A stretch of DNA of 64,000 nucleotides from Sphingobium sp. B2D3C. GTDB taxonomy: Bacteria > Pseudomonadota > Alphaproteobacteria > Sphingomonadales > Sphingomonadaceae. Made by a program: the position numbers and the translations under genes. Below are positions 51,178 to 60,770 of this stretch, in pieces. The stretch's first letter is position 1; every line of letters starts with the position of its first letter. The notes beneath the pieces are model-generated. The model was not told where the DNA came from. It worked only from the letters and a program-made list of their open reading frames with translations, and made no database searches. Location of the stretch: positions 1,798,001-1,862,000 of the forward strand of contig NZ_JAOQOK010000001.1 in the NCBI RefSeq assembly GCF_025961835.1, given 5' to 3'.

Positions 51178-53527
51178 GCGGGAGGCCCAGCCAGCCGCTC
51201 ACGTCGACCTGCTGTGAGCGGCCAGCCTTCAGCCGCACGGTCAGGCGCTGGCTGGCGAAGCGGACCGTCCGCTCCGCATCGATGGCGCTGGTGAGCGTGA
51301 GCGTGCGCGGCCGGGACTGCGCCCAGCTGAAATCGACGCTGCAGGCGCCCCGCGCCCGCAGCCCCCGCACCGCGCCGGTCGGCCAAGCCGAGGGCAGAGC
51401 CGGCAGGAGATGGATCTCACCGCCCCGGCAGCGCATGAGCATATGCGCGATGCCAGCGGTGCCGCCGAAATTGCCGTCGATCTGGAAAGGCGGATGGGCA
51501 TCGAACAAATTGGGATAAGTCCGCTCCGGCCCAAGCAAAAAGCGCAGGATGCGGTGGGCGCGGTCGCCATCGCCAAGCCGCGCCCACAGGTTGATCCGCC
51601 AGGCCGTCGCCCAGCCCGTTCCGAGATCGCCGCGCAATTCCAGCGAGCGGCGCGCCGCCGCCGCGAGCGCTGGCGTGTCGTCCAGATCGATCTGCTGGCT
51701 CGGGAACAGCCCGTAGAGATGCGAGACGTGGCGATGGTCCGGCTCGGGCGCCTGCGCATCCCAATCCTGCTGCCATTCCTGCAACTGCCCTTGCGCGCCG
51801 ATGCGATCCGGCGCGAGACGGCGACGCAAGGCGCGAAGCTCCGCCGCGAACGCGCTGTCGATGCCGAGCAAATCGGCGGCCTGCGCTGTCTGGTCGAACA
51901 GGTCGCGCAAAATCTGCTGGTCCATCGCCGGCCCGGCGCAGATCGCGATGTCGCCATGATGGGCGTTCTCCGGAGAGAGCGACGGGCTGGTAACGAGAGC
52001 GCCGGTCTCGGGATCGACCTGCAGCGTATCGACAAAGAACAGCGCCGCCCCGCGCATGAGCGGATAGACATCGCGCAGGAAGGTCGTGTCCCGCCCATAA
52101 TCCCAGCGCTCCCACAAATGGGTGCACAGCCACGCCCCGCCCGTCGGCCACAGGCCCCAGCGCGCGCCATCCACCGGCGCGGTGGCGCGCCAGGTATCGC
52201 TGTTATGATGCGCCACCCAGCCGCGCGCGCCATACATCTCCCGCGCGGTGCGGGCGCCGCTTTCCGCCAGTTCCCGCACCATCCGCACCAGCGGCTCGGT
52301 GCATTCGGGCAAGGCCGTGATCTCGGCCGGCCAGTAATTCATCTGCGTGTTGATGTTGATCGTGTATTTCGATCCCCAAGGCGGATCGATGCTCTCATTC
52401 CAGATACCCTGCAGGTTCGCGGCCTGGGAGCCGGGGCGCGACGAGGCGATCAGCAGATAGCGCCCATAATTGAAGTAGAGCGCCGCCAGGCCGGGGTCAT
52501 TGCGGCTCTGCGCGGCGATCACGCGCTCATCGGTGGGCAGCGCGCCGGCGCTGTCATCGCCAAGGTCGATCTCGACGCGGCGGTACAGGGCGCGATGGGC
52601 AGCGACCGCTTCACCATGCAGTTGCTCGGTGCTGCGCGCCATCGCGTCGACGATCCAGCCGCGCACAAGTGCATCCGGATCGCCGGAGACGTCGTCGAAA
52701 CGGCGGAAGCTCGTCGCCATCGCGACCAGCACCGTCACCGCCCGCGCGCCGCGCAGCGCCAGATGATCGCGCTGCGCGGTGAGCGAGCCGCCTTCCGAGA
52801 TCACGCGCACCAGCCCTGCCAGCTTCAGCGCGCCATCGACACCATGCGCCCCGCGATTGCGCCCCCGGATGAGCAGCAGCCCGTCGCGAGCCTCCACCTG
52901 AGCCTCCTGCGCCGGCGTGAAGCCGATATCGAGATCGAGCGACGCCGGGCCATCCACCTTGTGGCGCAGCACGACCACCTGTCGCACGGGCGAGGCAAAG
53001 ACCGTGCGCTCATGCCGGGTGTTCGCCAGCGTGAACGTCGTCGTCGCCGTGGCGCGGTCGAGGTCCAGCACGCGCGCATAATCCGCCGGGACAGCAGCGG
53101 ACGCGGCGCCCGGCAAGCTGAGCAACAGATCCCCAAAGCTCTGATAAGCCATCTGCTCGACCGGCTGGCCGATCAGCGTGCGGTTCGCGAGGTCGTGCGC
53201 CTGCGCATGATGCCCCTGCGCGATCAGCCTGCGCACCTCCGGCAAGGCGGCACGGGCAGCGGGATTGACCGGATCATAAGGCCCGCCGGACCATAATGTA
53301 TCCTCGTTGAGTTGCAGGCGCTCGGTTCCGACGCCGCCGAACACCATTGCGCCGATCCGGCCATTGCCGACCGGCAGGGCCTGCGTCCATTCTGTGGCCG
53401 GGCGCCGATACCAAAGCCGGTCGCGCAAGGGTCTGTCGCTCTCGGACGCGGCCACGGCGGCGCCCGGCAAACAGGCATTGGCGGCGAGCAGCAGCGAGCC
53501 TTCCAGCACATCGCGGCGCGTGACCAT
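51161..53527 (-). CDS. GH95 alpha-L-fucosidase/alpha-L-galactosidase
   Basis: 788 residues starting MVTRRDVLEGSLLLAANACL, a twin-arginine-like or lipoprotein-like signal ending near AAVAA. The GH95 N-terminal domain shows LWYRRPATEWTQALPVGNGRIGAMVFGG and LNEDTLWSGGPYD. The (alpha/alpha)6 barrel has NININTQMNYWPAEITAL (catalytic Asn pair), TSPSLSPEN (Glu) and PPFQIDGNFGGTAG (Asp). It would remove alpha-L-fucosyl or alpha-L-galactosyl caps from xyloglucan or xylan side chains. Second gene of the minus-strand unit after GH43 (19 bp gap). Confidence 0.9.
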   Translation of the reverse strand: MVTRRDVLEGSLLLAANACLPGAAVAASESDRPLRDRLWYRRPATEWTQALPVGNGRIGAMVFGGVGTERLQLNEDTLWSGGPYDPVNPAARAALPEVRRLIAQGHHAQAHDLANRTLIGQPVEQMAYQSFGDLLLSLPGAASAAVPADYARVLDLDRATATTTFTLANTRHERTVFASPVRQVVVLRHKVDGPASLDLDIGFTPAQEAQVEARDGLLLIRGRNRGAHGVDGALKLAGLVRVISEGGSLTAQRDHLALRGARAVTVLVAMATSFRRFDDVSGDPDALVRGWIVDAMARSTEQLHGEAVAAHRALYRRVEIDLGDDSAGALPTDERVIAAQSRNDPGLAALYFNYGRYLLIASSRPGSQAANLQGIWNESIDPPWGSKYTININTQMNYWPAEITALPECTEPLVRMVRELAESGARTAREMYGARGWVAHHNSDTWRATAPVDGARWGLWPTGGAWLCTHLWERWDYGRDTTFLRDVYPLMRGAALFFVDTLQVDPETGALVTSPSLSPENAHHGDIAICAGPAMDQQILRDLFDQTAQAADLLGIDSAFAAELRALRRRLAPDRIGAQGQLQEWQQDWDAQAPEPDHRHVSHLYGLFPSQQIDLDDTPALAAAARRSLELRGDLGTGWATAWRINLWARLGDGDRAHRILRFLLGPERTYPNLFDAHPPFQIDGNFGGTAGIAHMLMRCRGGEIHLLPALPSAWPTGAVRGLRARGACSVDFSWAQSRPRTLTLTSAIDAERTVRFASQRLTVRLKAGRSQQVDVSGWLGLPPISAG

Positions 53528-53546
53528 GGCTCAACGGTCCTTTCGG

Positions 53547-55208
53547 CTAGCGGGTCCAGACATAAGGCCCCACGATGGTGCCGGTGAACCCGCCTGCATC
53601 CTGTGTGCTGAGGAACCGGGCATCCACATCCGCCGCGAGCCGGCCCATGCCCCCTGCCCCCGCATAATCGAAGGACATGGTGCCGCCGTTCGCGCGGATC
53701 GTCAGCGTCATCGGGCCACGGTTGTCGACCGGGGCAGAGGCAACCACCTGCTCCTTGCCTTTGGCGCGCGCGTACAGCGTGATCGCATCCTGGCCGTTCA
53801 GGCGCGTAAGGCCGAAGAACAGCCAGGCATCGTCGCTTTGCATCGCGGCAAGGCCGGCGCGGTCGCCTTCCTGCTCCGGCGAGAAGGTCACGACCGTGCG
53901 CATCGTCGCGACATGATGCTGCTGGCGCCGCCCGAGGAAGGCGGGCGTTCCGGCCTTGTCACCGAGCGGTGCGGCGCTGGCCAGCACCAGATCGCCACGC
54001 TCCAGCCGATAGAACGGGTGATCCGGCGTGCGGACGCCAACCCATTGCATGGCCAGCTGGTCGCCCTCGAAGCTGTCGGCATACGCGAAATCGCCGCTGG
54101 TCGGCAGCGGCGGCCGGACCTGTGGAGACAGCGCGGGCGCCTTGGGCGCGAACGGAATCGTCTCGCCATGCGGCAGGATGACCGGCCAGCCGTCTTTCCA
54201 CTGGACCGGCAGCAGGAAGGTCTCGCGGCCGATATTGTAATAGTTGTCGGCATAAGGCCGCACCGCCAGAAAGGTTGCCCACCAGTCACCTGCCGGGGTC
54301 TGGACGAGCTTGGCGTGGCCGGCGGAGGTGATCGGATCGAGCCGCGCGGGGTCGAGGTCGCGCTGGGTGAGGATCGGGTTATCCTTGTGCGGCACATAAG
54401 GTCCGCGCAGCTTGCGCGAGCGGAACACCACCTGGGAGTGATCGACGCTCGTGCCACCTTCCGCTGCGGTCAGATAATACCAGCCATCCTTGCGCAGAAT
54501 GTGCGGCCCCTCGATCCAGATCGGCTTCTTGCTCAGGTCCACCCCGCCATTGACGAGCTGGGTGCTCGGCCCGACCATCTTGCCGGCCCGCCAGTCATAT
54601 TCCTGAATCCAGATTGCGCGGTGCCCCTCATAGCGCGGCGTCTCATCCGGCCCGCGATTGTTGACGATATAGGCTTTGTCGCCTTCCCAATAGATGGACG
54701 GGTCGATCCCCTCGAACGGTAGCCAGATGGGGTCGGACCAGGGGCCGGCGGGGTTCTTGGCGGTGATGACGAAATTGTCCCGGCATCCCACGCAGGTGTT
54801 GACGATGTAGAAGGTGCCATCGTGAAAGCTGATGTCCGGCGCGAACACCGCCTCGGACACGCCTCGCCCGGCAAGATTGAGCTGGTCTGGCCGGTCGATC
54901 GCATTGCCGATCTGCGTCCAGTTCACCAGATCCCTGGAATGCCAGACCGAAAGCCCCGGAAAATGCGCGAAGGATGAGGTGACGAGATAATAATCCTCCC
55001 CCACCCGCGTAATCGAGGGATCGGGATAATAGCCTGAGAGGATTGGGTTGCGGTAGGCGCCGGGCTTGACCGTTACCTGCTCGATGGACTGGCCATCATA
55101 ATCGAAGCTTGCAAAGCGGGCCTCCGGCCCTGCCCATGCCGCCGCGGGCATCAAGGCCAGCGCTGCGGCCATCCATCCACGCGCCCACAGTCCCGCCGCG
55201 ATCTTCAT
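53547..55208 (-). CDS. GH43 beta-xylosidase/arabinofuranosidase with C-terminal beta-sandwich
   Basis: 553 residues from ATG 55208, signal peptide ending PAAAWAG (about 27). The five-blade propeller has the GH43 triad: base Asp in GYYPDPSITRV, pKa-modulating Asp in EGIDPSIYWEGD and acid Glu in IWIEGPHIL. A C-terminal beta-sandwich (about 360-550) is typical of the xylosidase-like GH43 subfamilies. A frame to 55265 has no better start. Operator site 5 lies 60 bp upstream. It would trim arabinose or xylose from short oligosaccharides in the periplasm. Confidence 0.92.
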   Translation of the reverse strand: MKIAAGLWARGWMAAALALMPAAAWAGPEARFASFDYDGQSIEQVTVKPGAYRNPILSGYYPDPSITRVGEDYYLVTSSFAHFPGLSVWHSRDLVNWTQIGNAIDRPDQLNLAGRGVSEAVFAPDISFHDGTFYIVNTCVGCRDNFVITAKNPAGPWSDPIWLPFEGIDPSIYWEGDKAYIVNNRGPDETPRYEGHRAIWIQEYDWRAGKMVGPSTQLVNGGVDLSKKPIWIEGPHILRKDGWYYLTAAEGGTSVDHSQVVFRSRKLRGPYVPHKDNPILTQRDLDPARLDPITSAGHAKLVQTPAGDWWATFLAVRPYADNYYNIGRETFLLPVQWKDGWPVILPHGETIPFAPKAPALSPQVRPPLPTSGDFAYADSFEGDQLAMQWVGVRTPDHPFYRLERGDLVLASAAPLGDKAGTPAFLGRRQQHHVATMRTVVTFSPEQEGDRAGLAAMQSDDAWLFFGLTRLNGQDAITLYARAKGKEQVVASAPVDNRGPMTLTIRANGGTMSFDYAGAGGMGRLAADVDARFLSTQDAGGFTGTIVGPYVWTR

Positions 55209-55267
55209 CGTCCCTCTCCTTTTTGCGGCACGCTGATCCTGTGCGGATTCGCTGCCCTGAGTCACTT

Positions 55268-55281
55268 TGGTAGCGCTCCCA
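55268..55281. promoter_or_regulatory. Pentose-regulon operator, site 5
   Basis: TGGTAGCGCTCCCA, one base off the symmetric consensus, 60 bp upstream of the minus-strand GH43-GH95 unit. Confidence 0.72.
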
Positions 55282-55385
55282 TTTCTCCTTGCCCAGCCCT
55301 GTTTATCTGCAGGAGCGCCTATCCTCTTCCAAACAGGACAAATTCATGCGCGAGCGGAATCCATTTGACCGCGCCACATCCGTAA

Positions 55386-55399
55386 TGGTAGCGCTACCT
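55386..55399. promoter_or_regulatory. Pentose-regulon operator, site 6
   Basis: TGGTAGCGCTACCT, 55 bp before the GH43-xylB-xylA operon. With site 5 it forms a pair 118 bp apart in one divergent promoter region, a spacing that could allow looping by a tetrameric LacI-type protein. Confidence 0.78.
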
Positions 55400-55453
55400 T
55401 AACAACGCCGCACAACCATAAACGGCGCGCAAGATAAACAAAGGAGAGCCCCC

Positions 55454-56581
55454 TTGCCGAAAGTCCCGATGCTCCGGACCAGCCTCGTCGTGCTTGGTCT
55501 CGCCACCGCCCTTTCCGCCTGCTCCTCGGATGAACCGGCCGCTGCAAACAATGGCGCGACTGGCGCGGCGCATGAATCGGATGGCATCTCGGCTGACGGC
55601 AAGCGCTTCCTCTCCCAGCCGCTCGTGACGGAGATTTTCACCGCCGATCCTTCGGCCCATGTCTTCAACGGCAAGATCTACGTCTATCCCAGCCATGATG
55701 TCGACGCCGGCATCCCGGACGATGACCTGGGCAACCAATATGCCATGCATGACTATCACGTGCTGGAGATGGACAAGATCGGCGGCCCGGTGAAGATCGG
55801 CCCGGTCGCGCTGGACGTGAAGGATGTGCCCTGGGCAGCCAAGCAGATGTGGGCACCCGACGCCGCGTTCAAGAATGGCACCTACTATTTGTACTTCCCG
55901 GCCAAGGACAAGGACGGCATCTTCCACATCGGCGTGGCGACCAGCAGCACGCCCATGGGTCCGTTCAAGGCCGAGCCCAAGCCGATTGCCGGCAGCTTCT
56001 CCATGGACCCCAATGTGTTCACGGACACGGACGGGACCAGCTACATGTATTTCGGCGGCATCTGGGGCGGCCAGCTGCAGAACTGGGCCAAGGGCAAATA
56101 TGATGCCGCGGTCGGCGTGACCGACCTCAAGGCGGACGACCAGCCGGCCCTCATGCCCAAGGTCGCTAAAATGTCGGCCGATATGAGGAGCTATGCCGAA
56201 GCGCCGCGCGACGCCGTGATCCTCGACGAAAAAGGCAAGCCGCTGCTTGGTGGCGACCATGATCGCCGCTTCTTCGAGGGCACATGGATGTACAAGCGCG
56301 GCGACACTTACTACCTGACCTACTCGACCGGCGACACGCACTTCCTCGTCTACGCCACGGGCAAGACGCCTTATGGTCCGTTCACCTATCGCGGCAAAAT
56401 CATGGAGCCGGTGCAGGGCTGGACTACCCACCACTCGATTGTGGACTGGGGCGGCAAGACCTGGCTCTTCTACCACGACACGCAGCTGAGCGGCAAAAAC
56501 CACCTGCGCAACGTGAAGGTCACCGAGCTGACCTTCAACGCCGACGGCACGATCCAGACGATCAATCCGTTCCGCGACTGA
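55454..56581 (+). CDS. GH43 lipoprotein, alpha-L-arabinofuranosidase/beta-xylosidase
   Basis: 375 residues from TTG 55454 with AAAGGAG about 9 bases upstream. A lipoprotein signal is seen: MLRTSLVVLGLATALSAC with lipobox LSAC (Cys22), so it is membrane-anchored. The propeller has base Asp in FTADPSAHVFNGKIYVYPSHD, Asp in FSMDPNVFTDTDG and acid Glu in FFEGTWMYKRGDTYY. No C-terminal accessory domain. An ATG at 55469 is the alternative start. First gene of an operon with xylB and xylA, so probably the last step releasing xylose or arabinose. Confidence 0.9.
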   Translation: MPKVPMLRTSLVVLGLATALSACSSDEPAAANNGATGAAHESDGISADGKRFLSQPLVTEIFTADPSAHVFNGKIYVYPSHDVDAGIPDDDLGNQYAMHDYHVLEMDKIGGPVKIGPVALDVKDVPWAAKQMWAPDAAFKNGTYYLYFPAKDKDGIFHIGVATSSTPMGPFKAEPKPIAGSFSMDPNVFTDTDGTSYMYFGGIWGGQLQNWAKGKYDAAVGVTDLKADDQPALMPKVAKMSADMRSYAEAPRDAVILDEKGKPLLGGDHDRRFFEGTWMYKRGDTYYLTYSTGDTHFLVYATGKTPYGPFTYRGKIMEPVQGWTTHHSIVDWGGKTWLFYHDTQLSGKNHLRNVKVTELTFNADGTIQTINPFRD

Positions 56582-56586
56582 CCGGC

Positions 56587-58035
56587 ATGTTCCTCGGCAT
56601 CGACATCGGCACCTCCGGCGTGAAAGCGGTCGTCATCGACCAGCATGGCGCCGTTGTCGGCCAGGGAACGGCAGCGCTCACCGTGCAACGGCCGCAACCG
56701 CTCTGGTCCGAACAGGACCCGGCGGCGTGGTGGGCCGCCACCACCGCAGCCGTGCAGGCCATCGACCCCGCCGTGCGGCGCGCCGTGCTGGGCGTCGGGC
56801 TCGCCGGCCAGATGCATGGCGCCACGCTGCTCGGTGCGGACGGTCAGCCGCTGCGTCCCGCGATCCTGTGGAATGACGGGCGCAGCCATGCGGAATGCAT
56901 CGCGCTGGAAGACAAGACCGACGCCTTCCGCACGATCGGCGGCAACATCGTCATGCCCGGCTTCACCGCACCAAAGCTCGCCTGGGTCGCCCGGCACGAG
57001 CCGGAGATCTTCGCCGCCACACGCACCGTGCTGCTGCCCAAGGACTATATCCGCCTGCAAATGACCGGCGACAAAGCCACGGATATGTCCGACGCTGCCG
57101 GCACCTTGTGGCTGGATGTTGCCGGGCGGCGCTGGGCGGAAGCACTGCTGGACGCGACCGGACTCAGCCTTGCGCACATGCCGGCGCTGTACGAGGGCAC
57201 AGAGCTGACCGGCACGTTGCGGGCGGAGGTCGCTCAGCTCTGGGGCATGTCCCCCGTTCCGGTTGCCGCGGGGGGCAGCGATAATGCCGCCGGCGCTGCG
57301 GGCATCGGCATCGTCAGCGATGGCGACGGGCTGCTTTCCCTCGGCACATCGGGCGTGATCTTCATCGCCAACGACCAGTTCAAACCCAATCCAGACCGAA
57401 CCGTGCACGCCTTCTGTCACTGCCTGCCTGCACACTGGCATCAGATGGCCGTGCACCTGTCGGCGGCGTCGTGCATTGACTTTGCTGCACGCCTCTCCGG
57501 TGCAGCCGGCGCCGCCGACCTCTTTTCCCGCGCGGAGTCCGTTGGCGCCGCGTGCGGACCGGAACTCTTCCTCCCCTATCTCTCGGGCGAGCGTACGCCG
57601 CATAACGACCCGCAGGTGCGCGGCGCCTTCCTCAATCTCGATCATGATAGCGGGCCGGAGCGGCTGGCGCAGGCGGTGCTGGAGGGCGTTGCCTTTGCCT
57701 TTGCCGATGGGCTGGATGCGCTGCGCGACGCCGGCAGCGATGTGCAGGAACTGGCCGTGATCGGCGGTGGCGCGCGGTCGCGCTATTGGGGCCAGATCAT
57801 CGCCGCTGCGCTCGGCACGCGCCTCAACTACCTCAAGGGAGGAGAGGTCGGCCCGGCGATGGGCGCGGCCCGCTTGGCCCAGATCGGCGTGACCGGCGGC
57901 GCACCCGCCGACATCTGCACGACGCCGCCGGTCGCCCACGTGATCGAGCCCGACCCGCTGACCGCCGAACGACTGGCCCCCAAGCGCGAGGCCTTCCGCC
58001 GCGCCTACCCCGCCATTCGCGCCGCACAGAGCTGA
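56587..58035 (+). CDS. xylB: Xylulokinase
   Basis: 482-residue FGGY-family kinase. It shows [18 protein letters not shown] (phosphate 1), [13 protein letters not shown] and [12 protein letters not shown] (sugar site), [21 protein letters not shown], and [20 protein letters not shown], the xylulokinase signature. It phosphorylates D-xylulose to D-xylulose 5-phosphate for the pentose phosphate pathway. It starts 5 bp after the GH43 stop with only a weak ribosome site, so translational coupling is likely. 28 bp before xylA. Confidence 0.93.
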   Translation: MFLGIDIGTSGVKAVVIDQHGAVVGQGTAALTVQRPQPLWSEQDPAAWWAATTAAVQAIDPAVRRAVLGVGLAGQMHGATLLGADGQPLRPAILWNDGRSHAECIALEDKTDAFRTIGGNIVMPGFTAPKLAWVARHEPEIFAATRTVLLPKDYIRLQMTGDKATDMSDAAGTLWLDVAGRRWAEALLDATGLSLAHMPALYEGTELTGTLRAEVAQLWGMSPVPVAAGGSDNAAGAAGIGIVSDGDGLLSLGTSGVIFIANDQFKPNPDRTVHAFCHCLPAHWHQMAVHLSAASCIDFAARLSGAAGAADLFSRAESVGAACGPELFLPYLSGERTPHNDPQVRGAFLNLDHDSGPERLAQAVLEGVAFAFADGLDALRDAGSDVQELAVIGGGARSRYWGQIIAAALGTRLNYLKGGEVGPAMGAARLAQIGVTGGAPADICTTPPVAHVIEPDPLTAERLAPKREAFRRAYPAIRAAQS

Positions 58036-58063
58036 CATTCTTGAAACCGACAGGGAGCGCCTG

Positions 58064-59374
58064 ATGGCCACCGACTATTTCGCAGACATTGCCCCCATCA
58101 CCTATAAAGGCCCGGATACCGACGACGAGCTGGCCTATCGCTGGTATGACAAGGATCGCGTCGTGCTCGGCAAGCGGATGGAGGATCATCTCCGCTTTGC
58201 CGTATGCTTCTGGCACACATTCTGCTGGCCGGGCTCGGACGTGTTCGGCGCCGGCACCTTCAACCGCCCCTGGCATGCTGGCGCCAATAACGGCGCCGCT
58301 GCGGCCCAGAAGCGCGAAGTCGCCTTCGATTTCTTCAAAAAGCTCGATGTCCCCTTCTACTGCTTCCACGATGTCGACGTGATGGCGCAGGCCGAAAGCG
58401 TGGCCGAGCATCGCCGCTACCTCGCCGAGGCCATCGATCATCTGGAAGAGCTGCAGGCTTCGAGCGGGCGCAAGCTGCTGTGGGGCACCGCCAATCTGTT
58501 CGGCCATCCCCGCTTTGCTGCCGGCGCCGCGACAAATCCGGACCCGGAAGTCTATGCCTTCGCCGCCATGCAGGTGCGCGATGCGCTGGAGGCGACGCAT
58601 CGCCTGGGCGGCGTCAACTATGTGCTCTGGGGCGGCCGTGAGGGCTATGAGACGCTGCACAATACCAATCTCAAGCGCGAGCTCGATAATTTCGGGCGCT
58701 TCCTGACGCTGGTGGTCGAGCACAAGCACAAGATCGGCTTTTCCGGCACGATCCTCATCGAGCCCAAGCCCCACGAGCCCACCAAGCATCAATATGATTT
58801 CGATACGGCCACCGTCTACGGCTTCCTCAAGCGCTATGGCCTCGAGAATGAGGTGAAGGTGAACATCGAGGCGAACCACGCCACGCTCGCCGGCCACACC
58901 TTCGAGCATGAGTTGGCAACGGCAGCGGCGCTCGGAATCTTCGGCTCCATCGACGCCAATCGCGGCGACCATCAGAATGGCTGGGATACCGACCAGTTTC
59001 CCAATTCCGTGGAAGAACTCACCGTCGCGATGATCGAGGTGATCCGCGCCGGCGGCTTCACCACCGGCGGGTTCAACTTCGATTCCAAGGTCCGCCGCCA
59101 GTCGATGGACCCGGTTGACCTGTTCTACGGCCATATCGGCGGCATCGACACGGTGGCGCGTGGCCTGCTGAATGCCGCCGCGATCATCGAGGATGGCCGC
59201 ATCGATGCCCTGCGCAATCAGCGCTATGCGGGCTGGGATGGCCCGCTCGGCAAGGAGATCGCCGCGCTCGATCTCGCCGGGATCGCCGATCTGGCCGTGA
59301 CCCGCGCGCTCGACCCCAAGCCTGCCTCCGGCCGGCAGGAGCGGATCGAAAATCTCGTCAATCGCTTCATCTGA
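58064..59374 (+). CDS. xylA: Xylose isomerase
   Basis: 436 residues, the usual length of class II xylose isomerase. It shows [34 protein letters not shown] (catalytic His), [50 protein letters not shown] (metal-binding Glu and His) and [19 protein letters not shown] (metal-binding Asp). It interconverts D-xylose and D-xylulose with divalent metals. AGGGAG precedes the ATG. A strong terminator follows. Confidence 0.96.
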   Translation: MATDYFADIAPITYKGPDTDDELAYRWYDKDRVVLGKRMEDHLRFAVCFWHTFCWPGSDVFGAGTFNRPWHAGANNGAAAAQKREVAFDFFKKLDVPFYCFHDVDVMAQAESVAEHRRYLAEAIDHLEELQASSGRKLLWGTANLFGHPRFAAGAATNPDPEVYAFAAMQVRDALEATHRLGGVNYVLWGGREGYETLHNTNLKRELDNFGRFLTLVVEHKHKIGFSGTILIEPKPHEPTKHQYDFDTATVYGFLKRYGLENEVKVNIEANHATLAGHTFEHELATAAALGIFGSIDANRGDHQNGWDTDQFPNSVEELTVAMIEVIRAGGFTTGGFNFDSKVRRQSMDPVDLFYGHIGGIDTVARGLLNAAAIIEDGRIDALRNQRYAGWDGPLGKEIAALDLAGIADLAVTRALDPKPASGRQERIENLVNRFI

Positions 59375-59421
59375 GCCATGCCGGACCGGGCGCTTCCTCT
59401 TCGCCGGGTCAGGTCACTGAT

Positions 59422-59454
59422 GAGGTGGTCGCTCCGGCGGCCACCTCTTTTTTT
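59422..59454 (+). terminator. Intrinsic terminator of the GH43-xylB-xylA operon
   Basis: GAGGTGG (59422-59428) pairs with CCACCTC (59441-59447), followed by seven T residues. Classic Rho-independent form. Confidence 0.88.
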
Positions 59455-59635
59455 GCTATCTTCTCGCCCAGGCGCTAACGAAACCGAAATTGCCGTGCCC
59501 ATAGATCGGTACGACGAGACGATAACGACGCGGAGCCAAAGCAAGATCGCCCCCTTATCTTATCTGTTGCGGTGACCGCACGATATTGGGAGAGGTCTCG
59601 CCCGGTTCCGGATAGGAAGGCGAACAAGTCAGGCG

Positions 59636-60709
59636 ATGGTCACCAACCGCAGTTCCCGCTCGTCCCGTCGGCAGAGCTCTGGGCCCAAGATCGAGGATGT
59701 CGCCCGCCTGGCCGGCGTTTCGCCGATGACCGTGAGCCGCGTGATCAACAAGGGCACCAATGTCCGTGAGGACAAGCGCCTGGCGGTCGAGGCTGCGATT
59801 GCCGAGCTGAACTACGCGCCCAATATCGCCGCTCGCACGCTTGCCGGCGGGGAGGACACGCGCATCGGGCTGCTCCACTCCAACCCGAGCTTTGCCTATC
59901 TCAGTGAGTTTCTGGTCGGCATATTGGCGGAGACCAGCCGCACAGGCGCGCAGTTGATCGTCAAGGAGTGCAATGAGGAAGGCGCAGAGGACAAGGCCAT
60001 CGAAGCGCTGCTCAAGGGCAGGGTGGATGGGATCGTCCTGCCCCCGCCGCTGAGCGACTCCCCCTCCGTGCTCGCCGTGCTGGAAGGCGCCGGCGTGCCG
60101 GTCGTCGCGGTCGCCACTGGGCGCGCGCCGGACTGGGCGCTTTCGGTGAGCATCGATGACAAGGCGGCGGCCCACGCCATGGCCGATCACCTGATCCTGC
60201 TCGGGCATCAGCGCATCGGCTTCATCACCGGCCACCCCAACCAGACGGCCAGCGCCGAACGGCTGGAGGGCTATCGCTCCGCGCTGGAGAAGCACGGCAT
60301 TGCGCCGCAGCCCGAGCTGATCGAGCAGGGCTTCTTCACCTTCCGCTCCGGCCTGGAGGCAGCCACGCGCCTGCTCGATCTGGCCGAGCCGCCAACGGCG
60401 ATCTTCGCCTCGAACGACGACATGGCCGCAGCTGCGCTCACCGTCGCGCACCGGCGTGGCATCGACGTGCCGCAGAGGCTGACCATCTGCGGCTTCGACG
60501 ATACCGCTCTGGCGCTCACCAGTTGGCCGGAGCTGACCACGATCCGCCAGCCGATCACCGATATGGCGCAGCAGGCGGTGGCGCTGCTGACGCGGGAAAT
60601 CCGGATGCGCAACGCCTCATCGAAGGGCGTGGACCATCCCCATGTCGTGACGCCCTACACGCTGATTGCGCGCGAGAGCGACGGCCCCCCGCCCCAGCCC
60701 AAGCCCTGA
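59636..60709 (+). CDS. LacI-family regulator of the pentose regulon
   Basis: 357 residues. The N-terminal HTH (about 18-40, IEDVARLAGVSPMTVSRVIN) and hinge (NIAARTLAGG) are typical of LacI proteins. The periplasmic-binding-protein-like effector domain (about 75-345) has RVDGIVLPPPLSD, VSIDDKAAAHAMADHLILLGHQRIGFITG and FASNDDMAAAAL, with GFDDTALA near the end. It lies directly behind xylA. LacI proteins bind palindromes with a central CG step, such as the six TGGTAGCGCTACCA-like sites here; the pairing is inferred. No copy of the palindrome was found before this gene itself. Confidence 0.9.
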   Translation: MVTNRSSRSSRRQSSGPKIEDVARLAGVSPMTVSRVINKGTNVREDKRLAVEAAIAELNYAPNIAARTLAGGEDTRIGLLHSNPSFAYLSEFLVGILAETSRTGAQLIVKECNEEGAEDKAIEALLKGRVDGIVLPPPLSDSPSVLAVLEGAGVPVVAVATGRAPDWALSVSIDDKAAAHAMADHLILLGHQRIGFITGHPNQTASAERLEGYRSALEKHGIAPQPELIEQGFFTFRSGLEAATRLLDLAEPPTAIFASNDDMAAAALTVAHRRGIDVPQRLTICGFDDTALALTSWPELTTIRQPITDMAQQAVALLTREIRMRNASSKGVDHPHVVTPYTLIARESDGPPPQPKP

Positions 60710-60719
60710 AAAGCGAACA

Positions 60720-60747
60720 GCCCGGCGACGCCTAAGCGTGACCGGGC
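60720..60747. terminator. Hairpin between convergent lacI-type and MFS genes
   Basis: GCCCGG (60720-60725) pairs with CCGGGC (60742-60747), with an inner GACGC/GCGT stem. It can serve both converging transcripts. No strong U-tract. Confidence 0.6.
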
Positions 60748-60770
60748 CGAGCGTATGATTGGGTGAGCGA

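Noticed and set aside
51410..53296. Plus-strand open frame of 628 codons
   Set aside because: Antisense to the GH95 gene, Arg/Gln-rich and without recognisable motifs.
59461..59635. Copy of the sugar operator before the LacI-family gene
   Set aside because: Only fragments such as GCGCTAACG and GATAACGACG are present and they are not symmetric, so autoregulation by the same palindrome is not supported.
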